NCBI GenBank assembly: GCA_025618425.1
Contig: CM046850.1
Span: forward strand, 31,399,044 to 31,463,043
DNA: 64,000 nt
DNA from: Heliocidaris tuberculata
Taxonomy: Eukaryota > Echinodermata > Echinoidea > Camarodonta > Echinometridae
Direction of reading: 5' to 3'
Position 1 is the stretch's first letter; each line of letters begins with the position of its first letter. A program made the translations under genes and the position numbers. A model generated the notes under the pieces. It saw only the letters and a list, made by a program, of their open reading frames with translations. It was not told the DNA's origin and did not search any database. Positions 11,880 through 23,385 of the stretch are shown here, piece by piece.

Positions 11880-12500
11880 AGGCCGTTTAGAGTATCAGCA
11901 TGGGCAGTTATTAAGCCCGGGGTACTCCACAGTTCCTGAACCGCCAACAGTTACATACTGGTGTCAGACTTATATAATAACTCAAACATACACCAACCAA
12001 ACTCATGGTTACGGCATTTAGCCCAGTATCAGCATCATAATGCAGATATTTTTTAAATTTAAAACCAACGTATTTACATGGGAGCACCGTCAAGACAAAG
12101 GTGAAATGTAAATGAATAACCTCTGAAAAATACCGCCCTATTCTCCCTAAATTAGCAATTTAATGAAGCCTTTCTGAAAATAAAAAGTGAATATTACTCT
12201 ATAGCTGTCATAATGAATATTCATAACGCACAATGCCAACGCTTATTTGGAGTAGACTTCAGCACACTCAATGGTTTTGTCATGCAAATTGATTGCAACG
12301 TCATAGATCGATGATTGCGTATCACATAGTATGTTGTGATAGGCATGTAGAGGGATAACTTAACACTGAACAGCAATATAAAACCCGTTGATAATCGAAT
12401 GATTTGGTTGTTTGATATTTTCATTAAAAATCGAGGATACATGTAAATCAAACATATATCATGTAGCGTGTGTCCAGTAATAGAAGGGGCACTCATGGGG
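11880..12500 (+). repeat. Diverged copy of the esterase intron-like block
   Basis: Matches the 1880-2200 region with many substitutions. The CAGTATCAGCATCA motif, the AATATTCATAACGCACAATGCC segment in shortened form and the CGCTTAT motif are retained. It ends at a G(14) run near 12497. It lies about 0.7 kb before the relic terminal exon, so gene order is preserved. Confidence 0.7.
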
Positions 12501-12599
12501 GGGGGGGGGGGTGTTGTAATACCATATTTTCACCTTATATTTCTTACTTATACACCTAAATGAACCTAAAACGCTCATGAACATTGATTCATTTTTCCT

Positions 12600-12630
<31 letters not shown>

Positions 12631-12663
12631 GAGAAAGAGAGAGAGAGAGAAAGAGAGAGAGAG
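12600..12663 (+). repeat. CA and GA microsatellite
   Basis: A CA dinucleotide run is followed directly by a GA/GAAA run. Confidence 0.95.
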
Positions 12664-12697
12664 CTGCTGCTAAATGTATGGTTATAATAGCGAAATG

Positions 12698-12956
12698 CAG
12701 GGGCGGCGCTAAAGGGGGGGGGGGGCAGGGGGCGGCTGCCCTCCTATCATTTTTCAAGCGAGCAAAAAAAAAAGAGGAAGAAGGGGGGAAAAAGGAGAAA
12801 GAGAAGGGGAAATGGAGAAAAGAAGGCTAGGCCATGCAATTATGACATAACTGTTATAGTCCTATTTGTTATTTCAAGACCCTCGACGTGCGACGTTGCT
12901 ATACGCGTCACTTTGCCCCCCCCCCCCCATATTTAAATACCCTGGCGCCGCCCCTG
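12698..12956. mobile_element. hAT-like MITE with 8-bp target-site duplication
   Basis: A 259-bp element bounded by perfect 12-bp terminal inverted repeats CAGGGGCGGCGC and GCGCCGCCCCTG. Both sides are flanked by the exact 8-bp direct repeat GCGAAATG (12690-12697 and 12957-12964). An 8-bp duplication and CAGGGG termini are typical of the hAT superfamily. There is no transposase, so it is non-autonomous. The interior has a G-run near one end and a C-run near the other, which would strengthen a fold-back. Confidence 0.85.
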
Positions 12957-13230
12957 GCGAAATGTACAGACGAAATATATCTAATTAAAAATTTTGGGCG
13001 AGATAAGGGGGTGCCCCAATTTGGCTAAGTTATACGATTCATTCACTTGACTATCAAAAGAATTTTGTGAAGGGGTAGCGGTCCAATTTCTCCAAAAAGT
13101 AGGCCTATCCGAGAAAAAAAAAAGAAGAAAGAGTATAATCAGATTTGGGGAAGGGGGGGGGGGGGGGACTACACCAGAAGATCTCTTACGGATTAAGAGT
13201 TTATCAGATTTTGGAGTGTTGCGGGGTCGA

Positions 13231-13400
13231 GACTATTTCTTAGGCGCCAAGATGTCCCCTCTCATCCGAGAAGACATGAGAGGTCTGCCGAGAGCCTTCA
13301 TTGCCAAGGCAGACCAAGACATAATCCGAGATGATGGCATATACCGATTGGTATCGAGATGATAGAAGATGCAACCTCATTTGTACAGGAAAATATCTGA
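13231..13400 (+). pseudogene. Relic esterase terminal exon (active-site His deleted)
   Basis: Closely matches the last part of the terminal exon from the DYFLGAKMSP segment onward. Exactly 100 bp is missing between the DDGI codons and the IPTGIEM codons. This removes the active-site His segment and shifts the frame. The upstream part of the exon, with the Ser elbow, is absent. It retains an Ala-to-Lys-type codon change and ends at the usual stop. Confidence 0.9.
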
Positions 13401-13577
13401 TTTAATTTTTTTTTAAAGGTATATACTGTCAATGTTTTGATTTTTACAATTTCATACAATCAATAAACCAATTCCTTTCATGTATGCCTATATCAAAGAT
13501 AAATTTTGCATACTTTGGCATGCAAACCAACTTTATAAATATGTATCCTATCGTCTGGATCGCCCTAGTTTTTCTAG

Positions 13578-13814
13578 ACTGCCTTGACCCTCTACCTCCA
13601 GCCATCGGATCCAAACCTTCATGTCTCTATGAACCATGATAGAGGTTGGACTCCCAGAACCCGATGTGCAGGTCCTCGGTTCGAACGTCACTGCGAGGTA
13701 TGCCTACTTGGATGGCATCCGTGTGCTCATCTATGAACCCCGCTCACAGTCCAGACACACCCATACCTGCTTTGGTCTACTTTCACGGAGGCGGTTACAT
13801 TTTGGGGAGTGCGA
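13578..13814 (+). pseudogene. Esterase upstream exon with HGGG oxyanion motif, two frameshifts
   Basis: Bounded by acceptor TTTTTCTAG (AG 13576-13577) and donor GCGA/GTAAGT at 13815. It encodes the N-terminal half of the esterase core: the PSDPNLHV segment, EVGLPEPDVQVLGSN, AYLDGIRVLIYEP, then PIPALVYFHGGGYILGSA with the oxyanion-hole HGGG. A 5-bp deletion after LHV (compare 19223-19232) and a 1-bp insertion before SPDTPIP break the frame. Correcting both gives 241 bp, consistent with a phase 0 start and phase 1 end. It is the only HGGG-bearing exon in the window. Confidence 0.85.
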
Positions 13815-14629
13815 GTAAGTTTGTTCACTAACCATAAAAAAAAAAAGAGGGGGGGGGGATTGCTTATAAAAGCATGTGTAACAGATTAAAGCAAATTTAT
13901 AAATATTAATACAAATATCCAAAAGAGTAGAATTAAAGGAGAATGAAACCCTGGGGGAAAATCAATTTTAATGAAAAGAGAGGATACAGAGAGAAGCAAT
14001 TAAAAAAAAAAATCATCAAAATCGGTTACGAAATGAGAAAGTTATGACAGTTTGAAGTCTCAATTTACTTTCTATAAATAAATACACATGATTCCAAGGT
14101 CCAAGGACCAAAACTGAACATGTTTACAGAGAATTATAGATGCATACAAAATAATTATGACAAAGAAACAAACTTATTGAGCAAGTACAGAATCACAATA
14201 AAGTAGGCAAACACAAAATAAATGATTGCAATCAATACAAATATAAAAAAGCAAAAAGAATGTAATTAATTCAAGAGAGTAAAAATTGATAAACCGGTAT
14301 AGATAAAGATAACAGCTAGATGGACAATAATGGACAAGTAAACAAACAAATAATAAAGAGAATATTATATCTCGTATTTAGACAATAATAGAAACCTAAG
14401 CATCAGGATTAAAATACTTATTTAGAATTAAAGAGGATACTACACTGAAAGATATATTGAAATAGGAATTAATGATTAAAAAGCATATACAAATGCCATT
14501 GTCAAAAAGATACAGTTTACAAAATATTTGTGTCAAATTGAAAGATTATATGTAGTAATACAAAGAGGAGGAGAAAGAGGAAAAAGGAAAGAGGAGAGAG
14601 AGAGAGGGGGACTAGTGTGCGTTGTTGTC
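13815..14629. other. AT-rich noncoding, decayed esterase intron
   Basis: 13855-13945 matches the sequence after the GA repeat in the 12 kb units (TTATAAAAG, TGTGTAACAGA, AATATTAATACAAA), so this is the same intron. 13940-14060 resembles one arm of a fold-back MITE. The remainder to 14629 is A-rich with no recognisable gene. Confidence 0.55.
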
Positions 14630-15300
14630 ACACTACCCATCCAGGTTATAAAGCGTACAGCATATCGATACACTACTTGTGCTCGCAGCATTGTACACCC
14701 GAGTACCAGATAATGACAAAGATGTCGATGAATGTGACATTCATGACCATGTCATCCATGATCAGAGTTCGAGAGTACACAAGTCTTGTATATACAAACA
14801 TGGTTAGATTGTATCAAGGGGCAACAGCATTGGCTACTAGTATTGGTATATATACTAACATAAACATATATCCCCCAAATCATGGTTACAACATTCATCC
14901 CAGTATCAGAATGCATAATTTTTTTATTTGAAACAAACGGATTTGCAATACAGAGGTAAAGTGTGAATAAAAAATGTCTAAAAAGTGCTTCACGATTCTC
15001 TGTAAACTAGCAATCTAATGAAGCTTTTCTGAAAATAAAACGTATAAATTACCCTGCATTTGTCATAATCGACTTGTCATAATCGACATTATATATTAAT
15101 ATTCATAAATATACAATGACAACACTTATTTGCATAAGACCGCACGCCTGGTTTGGGGGTGTTTAGTGTTTTTATCATGGAAATTTATTGTAACGTCATG
15201 GTATTGCGCATCACAATAGAATCTGTGGATAATAATCAAAAGATTTGGTTACTTGGAATGTACATCTAACATACATCATGTAGTGTAGGTCCAATAATAA
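14630..15300 (+). repeat. Second diverged copy of the esterase intron-like block
   Basis: Aligns to 1850-2250 through the CATGGTTACA, CCCAGTATCAG and AATATTCATAAA landmarks. It contains an octamer-like ATTTGCAT near 15128. No terminal exon follows, so this family member is truncated. Confidence 0.65.
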
Positions 15301-15320
15301 GGGGGGGGGGGCACTGGCGT

Positions 15321-15385
15321 CATGGTGGTGGTGGTTGCGGTGTGTGTGTGTGTGGTGTGTGTGTGTGTGTGGGGGGGGGGGGGGG
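15321..15385 (+). repeat. GT microsatellite with G-run
   Basis: GGT and GT repeats followed by a run of more than 10 G. Confidence 0.95.
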
Positions 15386-15519
15386 TGTCGTCACCAGTAA
15401 TATATGAGAGAGAACAGAGAGTGCAGGGGTGCATTTTTTTACTTGTACAACTAAATATATGTGAAACAAGACAAACAAATAGAATAGGTGAAAATAATTT
15501 TTTATTTTCAACGTAGAAA

Positions 15520-15905
15520 ACTGCATGAAATATGCTAATCCTACGTTTCTTGGGTCGATAAAACAATCTGTGACATTACTGGACTTCTACTCCCAGCACT
15601 TCATCGCATATGGCGGCCATTTTGGATTTTTAAATTGGCCGCCATGAAATATTATATTGACCTATCTCTGCTTCAAGGCAATCTAGAAACTTATTGGAAT
15701 ATTCTAATACTATGTTTCCAGGGTCAGGAAAACATTGGTGACGTCATTAGAGTTCCCATCTCAACGCTTCATGTGGCTTCCATCTTGGATTTTCAAAATG
15801 ACCGACATAGAATGCATATTTTGCCGTTTCTCTATGGTCAATATAAAAATTGCATGAAATATGATGCTTATGTTTCCTTGATAAGGGAAATCTTTGGTAC
15901 TATCA
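15520..15905 (+). repeat. Degenerate tandem repeat of about 165 bp
   Basis: The motif TGCATGAAATATG...CTACGTTTC recurs in altered form near 15524, 15700 and 15850. ATGGCGGCCATTTTGGATTTT near 15609 recurs as a degenerate form near 15777. The first also forms an imperfect hairpin with GGCCGCCAT about 25 bp later. Confidence 0.55.
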
Positions 15906-16689
15906 CAAACTTATAATCTTGATTCTTCCTTCACTTTAAGCCTTTGGGGGGGGGGGGCTAGGGGCCCTAAGACAAATTTCATTACCTCTTTAAACTGAAA
16001 CTGTGCCACGTTCTCGCTTTTGTCCTTGAAGTCTTGCACATATTTTGACACCAAATTTAGAAAAATTATACAGGTATGCTACATTTTGGTTTCTAATTTT
16101 CTTCTCTTCAGGCAAGAATTTTTATTTTTGTACAATTTGAATAAAAAACAGCAATTTGATTTTATTTCTTTGTAGATCATTTGTAATTTCTTCTTCTTTT
16201 ATTATCCCTTTTCTATCTGAATATTGATCTAGAAAAAAGACCCTCTAATAACAGACCTATAAAGCAAAAAATACGGTTGAAATTATTGAATGCACATGAA
16301 ATAAAGTCACTTTTAACGACTTTTGTTTTTCAGTCTACTAACTGTCCCATCGACCATCATCACTGGTCAGCCCCCCCCCCCTCCTCGGATAACTACCCTC
16401 TGAATCAAATACCAATTGCAGTTTTTTAGCTGTATTATTGTAACCTACTAATCAATTATACTCTGTCAAACTAGAGATAAACTTCCTGTTCTAATAATAT
16501 ATGTCGACCAGCATGTGCAAACTAAATAAATGTATTTTACAGTATACAACAAATTATTACATACTTTACTTGGCCCAAAGACGTTTTAGGGTACTCCAAT
16601 TAGGCTAATCTATTACAATTGTACTAGGATACGTCATTATTGCACAACCTTTAAAATGATAATTTCCTACATTTCATATTGTTTTTTCA
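15906..16689. other. Noncoding spacer
   Basis: AT-rich, with G-runs near 15946 and a C-run near 16371. No gene, RNA or element recognised. Confidence 0.5.
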
Positions 16690-16985
16690 ACTTTATTTAC
16701 TTTCAGTTCTGCTTTTTAAGGTAAATAGTAAAGCTTAATAAAATAAATAAGGAGAAATAAAGATATACACATAGAATAAGAAATACTGCGTTTTAACCAC
16801 TTTGTACAAAAACAGAGCAAAAATCTCGAAAGGTCACATATTTTTTGCTTTCAGTTCCGCTATATGAGGTACTAGTAAATAGTAAAGCTTAAGTAAGACA
16901 ATCTTTAAAAACAAGATAAACAGTGGTAGCAAGAAATATTGTGTTAAACCACTTTTTACTCAAAACAGAAAAAGTCTCAAAAGTC
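16690..16985 (+). repeat. Imperfect direct duplication of about 150 bp
   Basis: TTTCAGTTCTGCTTTTTAAG...AAATAGTAAAGCTTAA at about 16703 is repeated as TTTCAGTTCCGCTATATGAG...AAATAGTAAAGCTTAA at about 16852. Each is followed by a matching AACCACTTT...ACAGA...TCTC segment. Confidence 0.65.
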
Positions 16986-18062
16986 ACTAAGTTTAGAAGG
17001 ATCTTTTGTGGCAAAAGATTTTTGCAATGCTGAATGAAGAAAGTCAAAATTTAGAGAGGCGTGAAATGCGCTGATGGAGACCAACCGATTAACTTTGTCT
17101 AAAACTGGGGGGGGGGGGGGGCTGGGGGGCTGACTCCTCTTGCCCGAATGTAAACTTTACTTTCAGCCCCTAGCCCCCATCCCTCCCACTTCGTAAGACT
17201 ATGCTCGTTTTAATATTGAAAGTGCTTGGAAATGTTACAGGGGACCCAATTTGGGGGGTCAACCAGACTTGGATTGATGTTGAAGACTGTTTGGTATCAG
17301 TATGTTCAGGGGACCTCCCTGTACAACTTTTGAACCCCACAACCAAGTATCTACATGTTTTAGAGTGTAAATATTGTCTTTCACGTGAATACAGGTCCCA
17401 TGTTATTTCACAGATGGCCTGAATTGCTTTCTTGTACCAATAATACTTGTAGGTATTGTTTTAAGTTAAACTTTAGAGGGGAAGGGGGGGGGGGGGGCGG
17501 GAAGAATGGTAAGGCATTGGCAGATATTTTTCCAGTGACCAAGAGATTTTAAATGATTTGTCAAGGCTAACTGATTTTCTTACCATTATGCAAAGTACTC
17601 TATGAATATTACTTTGTACCAATTTGTCTCGTTTTAAAAGCAGAAAGGGGGAGGGGAAGGCATGGACATGTAGGGGGTGCAAGTTCTCTACCCTACAATC
17701 TAGTATAGTGTGTTGGAGTGTGAATCATGATTATCACTGGAAACCAGGTTTCCTCATATATATTATTGGACAGTTAGCCTTATTGATTTCTCAACACACA
17801 TCATCGTTAAAGCATTTGTAAAGCAACGGGAACTAATAAACAATTGTATATCACTGAAAATATGATCGTACTGAATCAGCTGACATCACGCTTCCTATTA
17901 AAATATTCATCTGCATAACAATATCATGTACTACCGAAATAATCCATTCACGTCTCCCAGTGTTACCATTGTCAGGGAGAAGGCAGCACTTAGTAACCAC
18001 TTTTGTTATCGATTCTCTATTTCAGCTAATATCAAAGTGTCAACCTTAGAGCGCTATGACTG
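16986..18062. other. Noncoding spacer before the 12 kb array
   Basis: Contains G-runs near 17107 and 17487 and a GGGGGAGGGG purine stretch. No supportable gene. 18063-18102 begins family homology just ahead of the unit A boundary. Confidence 0.5.
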
Positions 18063-18343
18063 TTTTGTTTGATAAGCAATGAACTTGTAATTTTTATATG
18101 ATATTAACCGTACATATGGTAAGTTTTCTGAAAAGTTTGAACTAATTAGTGAAAATAACTTTTGAAATAATGAGAAATACATATTTGGAGGAAATTCATA
18201 TTTGTAAAAAATTATGTAAACAATCACATTCTTGACCAAGAATTGTATCGCAAATCATCACCAAATGTGGTATCATGTTGTAGAAAATTTAATTCCCTTT
18301 AATATGATGATAAATACATGGTATAAGATGAGGTTCTGTTTAA

Positions 18344-18923
18344 AGGGCAATCCAATCTTGAAATAAGATGATTTGTGTGAAAGCAGAAAAATAAGAAAAA
18401 TAGGAAGGTGAAAGTTTGAAAGAAATCGGACAAGGACTAAGAAAGTTATGGATGTTTGAAAAATGAAATCACATCTATGCGAATCTCATATTGGCAATTT
18501 GGTGAGTCAATTGTGACATTTTTGTGGACAACTCTCCCATTTGTCGTACACAAAAATATCATTAATTTGTGGTTTTCTTTGAGGCGCTTTTACCCTCGGG
18601 GCTGTACTCAAAATATATTGGAGATAGCATATTGTTATAGGTCCTTATGAACGAAAAGATCCTACTGAGTAATGCATTTTGAAAAAAGGTGACATTTTAG
18701 TCATTTTGTGTGTTGGAGCGAATTGGAGAGTTATCCACAGCTACATCACAGTGACATTTCCTATTCGGCCAATTTGAAATTCCCATATGCATAGTGATTA
18801 CAACTTTCAAAAATTCATAACTTTCTTATTGCTTGTTCGATTTCGTTCAAACTTTCACCCGTCTACTTCTCTGATTTTTCCTCTTTCTTTCAAAGCTACT
18901 TGCTGTTTAGATTGGATTTCCCT
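18344..18923. mobile_element. TTAA-flanked fold-back MITE, unit A
   Basis: A 580-bp element with TTAA at 18340-18343 and 18924-18927. It has imperfect inverted arms of about 110 bp, starting AGGGCAATCCAATCT and ending with the complement of AGGGAAATCCAATCT. The arms share a TGAAAGTTTGAA(A/C)GAAATCG core. TTAA duplication is the hallmark of piggyBac-type transposition. It has no coding capacity. Confidence 0.8.
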
Positions 18924-18961
18924 TTAAAAAATATCTTCACATTTGTTCAATACGAGTTACA

Positions 18962-18999
18962 CATAGCGGCCATTTTGAAAATCCAAAATGGCCGCTATG
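18962..18999. repeat. Perfect 16-bp inverted repeat containing GGCCATTTTG, unit A
   Basis: Arms CATAGCGGCCATTTTG and CAAAATGGCCGCTATG are separated by 6 bp. GCCATTTTG resembles the YY1 core. Unit B has it at 30946-30983. Unit C has a 5-bp spacer (42932-42968). Confidence 0.8.
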
Positions 19000-19170
19000 C
19001 CGGTGATTTGTGCAAATGTCAACATCAATTTTTAAATTTCCCATGTTCTAACGATTATAAAAATGTATAGTTTTGCTAATCTCCAAAAATTTTGAACGAA
19101 AGCCCATTTTCTTACATAGTGAACTATATGAATATCCTATCGTCTGGCTCGCCCTATTTTTTGTTTCTAG

Positions 19171-19312
19171 ACTGCCTTGACCCTCTACCCCCAGCCATCG
19201 GATCCAAACCTTCATGTCCGAGCTCTACGAACCATGATAGAGGTTGGATTCCCAGAACACGATGTGCAGGTCCTCGGTTCAAACATTACTGCGAAGTATG
19301 CCTACTTTAATG
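19171..19312 (+). pseudogene. Esterase upstream exon A, truncated before HGGG (unit A)
   Basis: Acceptor TTTGTTTCTAG ends at 19170. The reading frame is intact through SDPNLHVRALRTMIEVGFPE, DVQVLGSNITAKYAYFN. After 19312 the exon half that encodes the strand and HGGG oxyanion motif (compare 13725-13814) is gone. It is replaced by a short stretch and a GA microsatellite. The intron homology resumes after the microsatellite. Without HGGG no active esterase can be made from this copy. Confidence 0.8.
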
Positions 19313-19326
19313 CCCTTTCATTCGTG

Positions 19327-19329
19327 AGT

Positions 19330-19405
<76 letters not shown>
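19327..19405 (+). repeat. GA microsatellite, unit A
   Basis: Nearly pure GA repeat at the exon A truncation point. The counterparts are 31318-31391 in unit B and 43302-43343 in unit C. Confidence 0.95.
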
Positions 19406-19408
<3 letters not shown>

Positions 19409-19685
19409 CTTATAAAAGAATGTGTAACAGACGTGACAGATGAAAGCAAATTTATAAAATATTAATACAAAAATATCCAACAGAGTAGAAATAAAGAAAG
19501 TGTCCATATATATTCCGGCCCCGAAATCAATTTCGGTCTGGTTCTCATCGGCTGCAGTTTGACTGTTATTCCTGTTTTATTTAACTATACAATTTACCCT
19601 TTTCTACCAATTTAACTTTTAACTAATTCACAAATCATAAGAAAAATTCATGATTTAAGTTATTTTACGATTATTTCATTGACAG

Positions 19686-19749
19686 AACTCCATGGTGCGC
19701 TAACTAAACATTTAGCTGAAAGACTGAACATGGTTCTGGTATCAGTTGA
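19686..19749 (+). CDS. Esterase middle exon B (64 bp), unit A
   Basis: A short intact exon between acceptor ATTGACAG and donor GTAAGT. It encodes LHGALTKHLAERLNMVLVSV, matching the AADAC-family helix and strand between the HGGG motif and the YRLAPE loop. It starts with two codon bases and ends with two. The first junction fits the exon at 13578-13814, which ends one base into a codon, giving a Lys codon. The exon that should follow, with YRLAPE, was not found in any unit. It is too short to be found by open-frame scanning. Confidence 0.8.
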
Positions 19750-19907
19750 GTAAGTAGACTTGTCATTTTGCAAATGAAGATGGGTACATTTACCGCTCTG
19801 TTCAAGAGAAGTTTAAACGAAAAAAAGAAAACGAATATACATCTGTCATACGCAGCAAGTGACATCACTCCATTTTGTGGTTTGGCTCAACTTTAGGATC
19901 ATACCAC

Positions 19908-19940
<33 letters not shown>

Positions 19941-20108
19941 ATATGCATGAGTAGAAAGAGCAAAAAACTATGCACACACTGTATATATTTTTGTTGCATC
20001 CCATATTGCATTTGATGCCAGGAATTTAAAAAAAAAAGAAATAAGCTTTGAAATCCATTGAGAGGTTCAAAATCATTGTTCTTTTATCAAAATTGGCAAT
20101 TTTTTTCA

Positions 20109-21940
20109 ACTTTTCGACAAAGTTCCTTACCTTTGTAGGCCAATATTGTTTTCAGAACATTACATCATATTAGAACAATGTGGCAATAAAACAAAAAACA
20201 TAATTGTTGCCAATTTAAAGAACAAAATGTGAACAATTTAGCTCTTAAATAATTCTTGTCACGAAAGGTTTAAAGGGACTACTTTCGTTATAAAACGAAA
20301 ACTGAAAGCTATCCAACTTACTGATGACAGACTAAAACATTTTGAGTAATAATGGGGGGGGGGGATGCAAGTTAGCCTCTAAATGCGCCGCATCTCTTAG
20401 TAATAACTATAAATTGAAATGAAGATTTTACTAGTATATTATCAGAAATCATAATATACATGGAGCTGAGACATTTATGCATAATGGATAAACAAAACTA
20501 TATAGGTATGATAAACTTTATTTTGAGCAGATATTTCGGATAAGAGTACAAGATAAAGATGAAATATAAAGATAATGTGATAAGGTGATGTTCACTGGAT
20601 ACGACGTTAAAAATACTTGGTGAGATACCAGACGGTCTACCAAGAATCAACAAAGAAGTAGATTATTATTTTCTGTTTATAAATCTCCTGTTGTCAATTG
20701 CAAAGCGCATAAAGACATTCCATATCTAAAAAATAACTTATTATGATTACAATTATTATTATCATTAATTTTATGACAATAGCGACATCACCTATTTGCA
20801 ACAAAAAATAAAAAAAAAATAAAAAAAATAAATAAAAGGAACTTAACTTTTGTATATTTAACGAGTACAGGATACTACTATGACTTCAGTCGTCGCTGCT
20901 GTCATCGCCTTCCCAATACTCGCCGTTTATAATTTGTAATTAGGCGTAGCCTGAATACTAGTATCACTTCACATTTTATATAGAAATGTGAGTGATTTCT
21001 CGTAAACCCATATAAATGGACTTGGCCAGCGCCTTGAAATAGAATAGTTATAGTTCCGAAGATAATCATAATTAGTCCTCCCGGGCTAGCGCAAGAACTG
21101 GTGTTTGGTATATAAACTAACTTTACTGTACGTCACCAAAATTTATGGTTACATTTATTCCAGTATCAGCATCAAATGCAGCTATATTTTTCATTTAAAA
21201 CTCACGGATTTGCATGAAAGCGCCTGCAATACAAAGGTAAAATGTAAATAAATAAGCTATAAAAAAATTGTTTCTCGATTCTTCCTAAAATAACAATTTA
21301 ATATGGCCTTTTTGAATATAAAACGTATACATTTCTCTGCAACTGTCATAAAACGAAATATTTTTAGATGAATATTCATAACGCACAATGCCAACGCTTA
21401 TATGGAGCTCATGCATGAACAACCAGTCAGTCTTTTGTGGAACTTGTATTCACGCCGGAGCGAGGATTATGAATATTCATGAGTAGAAGGGTATGGTAGA
21501 AAACTGCCATTTTCTTCGCTGTTTCTGAACGGATTTTTACGATTTTTGTCACAAATGAAAGAGGAATGATAATTCTACCAATTTCAACTTCAACTGCAGT
21601 TTGACTTAGAAGACTTTTTAAAATGAATAGACCATTTACGAGCGAAAATGAACGACGTAACCTTGACGAAAAAGGGTGAAGAATTATTGGTCAGATATCT
21701 TACATCAAGGGATTTCTTAGATCATTAGAATCGTGAAAGGGTACTCTTTCTGAACTGAGGATTTAGCTTTTATACCAGTCAGGAGTTCGTCAAATGCAAG
21801 CACGAATCAGATTGTCTCCCATCCAAAATAAGATCGTGCCGAATGACGCAACATGATTGGTCTGCTCACCATGCACCTCACACAAAGCGTTGTCTGCTGG
21901 ATACGAATCTAGTGCTTGATGCACAAGTGCACTATGTCAA
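20109..21940 (+). repeat. Esterase intron segment homologous to the 3.59 kb unit (unit A)
   Basis: Aligns to 935-2725 of the first array, including the G-run near 20354 and the conserved block at 20880-21490. The alignment stops at GTGCACTATGTC near 21940, where about 3.25 kb of satellite and MITE sequence intervenes. Alignment resumes at 25199. Confidence 0.9.
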
Positions 21941-22024
21941 AGACTTTTAATAGTATCAAGACAGATTACTCTCAGCTACTTCCGTAGTACATTTGGCAGG
22001 CGTAAATTGCTGTGTTAAAAAGAC

Positions 22025-23235
22025 TCGGGGGAAAATGCGTTCGCCATAGGTATAACACGTGAAAAGATGACACATTTTTTCTTGATATTTCATATCTTAC
22101 TCTATATTTTTTAAATCTGATTTCTGCACGAGAGAAAGGATGGATAGTTCAAAAAACATTTCTTGAACCTTTATTGTCAATAAATGCCACTATGAATCCC
22201 CGGGATCATGCCTGCTTTTTGACAGAGTCATCTGCCATAGGGTTAACACGTGAAAACAGGGAATTTAAGAATGATTATAGCTCCCCTAGTATTACCTCGA
22301 ATTAATTGTAAATTTGGTTTACATGTAATTTGAGACTCTGAAAAAGATTAATGAAGGCTCAAAAAGTGGAAGAGGCACCGCATGAATAAACGGGAATATG
22401 CATGCTTTTGGCCTTCCAGCTGCCATAGGTTAACACGCAAAAACAGGGATTTTGAAATGATTTAAATTCCCATTATATTTATTTGAAATTATGAGAAATG
22501 TGATTTACATGAAATTTAAATCTCTGTGAAGGTATAATTAAGGCTCGATGAGTCCAATAGACACCGCGTATATAAACGGGAATATGCATGCTTTTGACCC
22601 CAAAAAAGTCTCGCCTGCCATAGGTTTACACGCGAAAACAAGGAATTTTAGGATGATTATAATTCCCAAATTTTTTATTTGAAAATACAAAAAATGTGAT
22701 TTACATAAAATTTAAAGCTCTGAAAAGATATAATTATGGTTCGATGAGTCCAATAGACCCCGCATATATAAACGGGAATATGCATGCTTTTGACAAAAAA
22801 AGTCTCGGCTGCCATAGGTTTACACGTGAAAACAAGGAATATTAGGATGATTATAAATCCCTTTGTTTTTATTTGAAAATATAAGAAATGCGATTTACAT
22901 GAAATTTAAAGCTCTGGAAAGGTATAGTTAAGGCTCGATGAGTCCAGTAGACCCCGCATGAATAAACTGGAATATGCATGCTTTTGGCCTTCCAGCTGCC
23001 ATAGGTTAACACATGAAAACAGGGATTTTGAAATGATTTTAATTCATCTAGTATATATTTGAAATTATGAAAAATGTGATTTACATGAAATTTAAATCTC
23101 TGAAAAGATATATTTAAGGCTCGATGAGTCCAGTAGACCCCGCATGAATAAACGGGAATATGCATGCTTTTGGCCTTCCAGCTGCCATAGGTTAACACAT
23201 GAAAACAGGGATTTTGAAATGATTTTAATTTTAAT
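22025..23235 (+). repeat. 190-bp satellite, about six to seven copies, unit A
   Basis: TGCCATAGG-type anchors occur near 22036, 22230, 22421, 22616, 22811, 22996 and 23185, giving a period of 185-198 bp. Each repeat has AACACGTGAAAACA(A)GG, GTGATTTACATGAAATTTAA, GCTCGATGAGTCCA and GGGAATATGCATGCTTTT. The last three copies are the most alike. The minus-strand open frame across 22869-23240 simply translates two repeats. Confidence 0.9.
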
Positions 23236-23385
23236 TTCATAAGTTTTCTCGGAGGATTAATAGACCGACATTGTTAGCCTCATGGGCTCCCAAACTAATG
23301 GTGCTCATTCCAGTTTTATTTACGTTTTAGACAAGAGCCCGCGTATGCCTATAGTTTGTAGTTCAAGAGAATGTAATTCCTATTC

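Noticed and set aside
13675..13690. tRNA B-box-like GGTTCGAAC
   Set aside because: It encodes the LGSN part of the esterase exon. No A-box or cloverleaf surrounds it.
22935..22980. Hammerhead-ribozyme-like GATGAGTCC...GAATAAAC in the 190-bp satellite
   Set aside because: The core CUGA is TCGA here, the segment after GATGAGTCC cannot form stem II, and there is no GAAA box. The resemblance is partial and not restored in any repeat copy.
22025..23235. CRISPR-like repeat array
   Set aside because: Whole monomers of about 190 bp are repeated with no unique spacers, in a eukaryotic context.
22869..23240. 123-residue minus-strand open frame with internal repeats (also 34859-35230 and 46817-47164)
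   Set aside because: It is two satellite monomers read in frame. The protein repeat reflects the DNA repeat.
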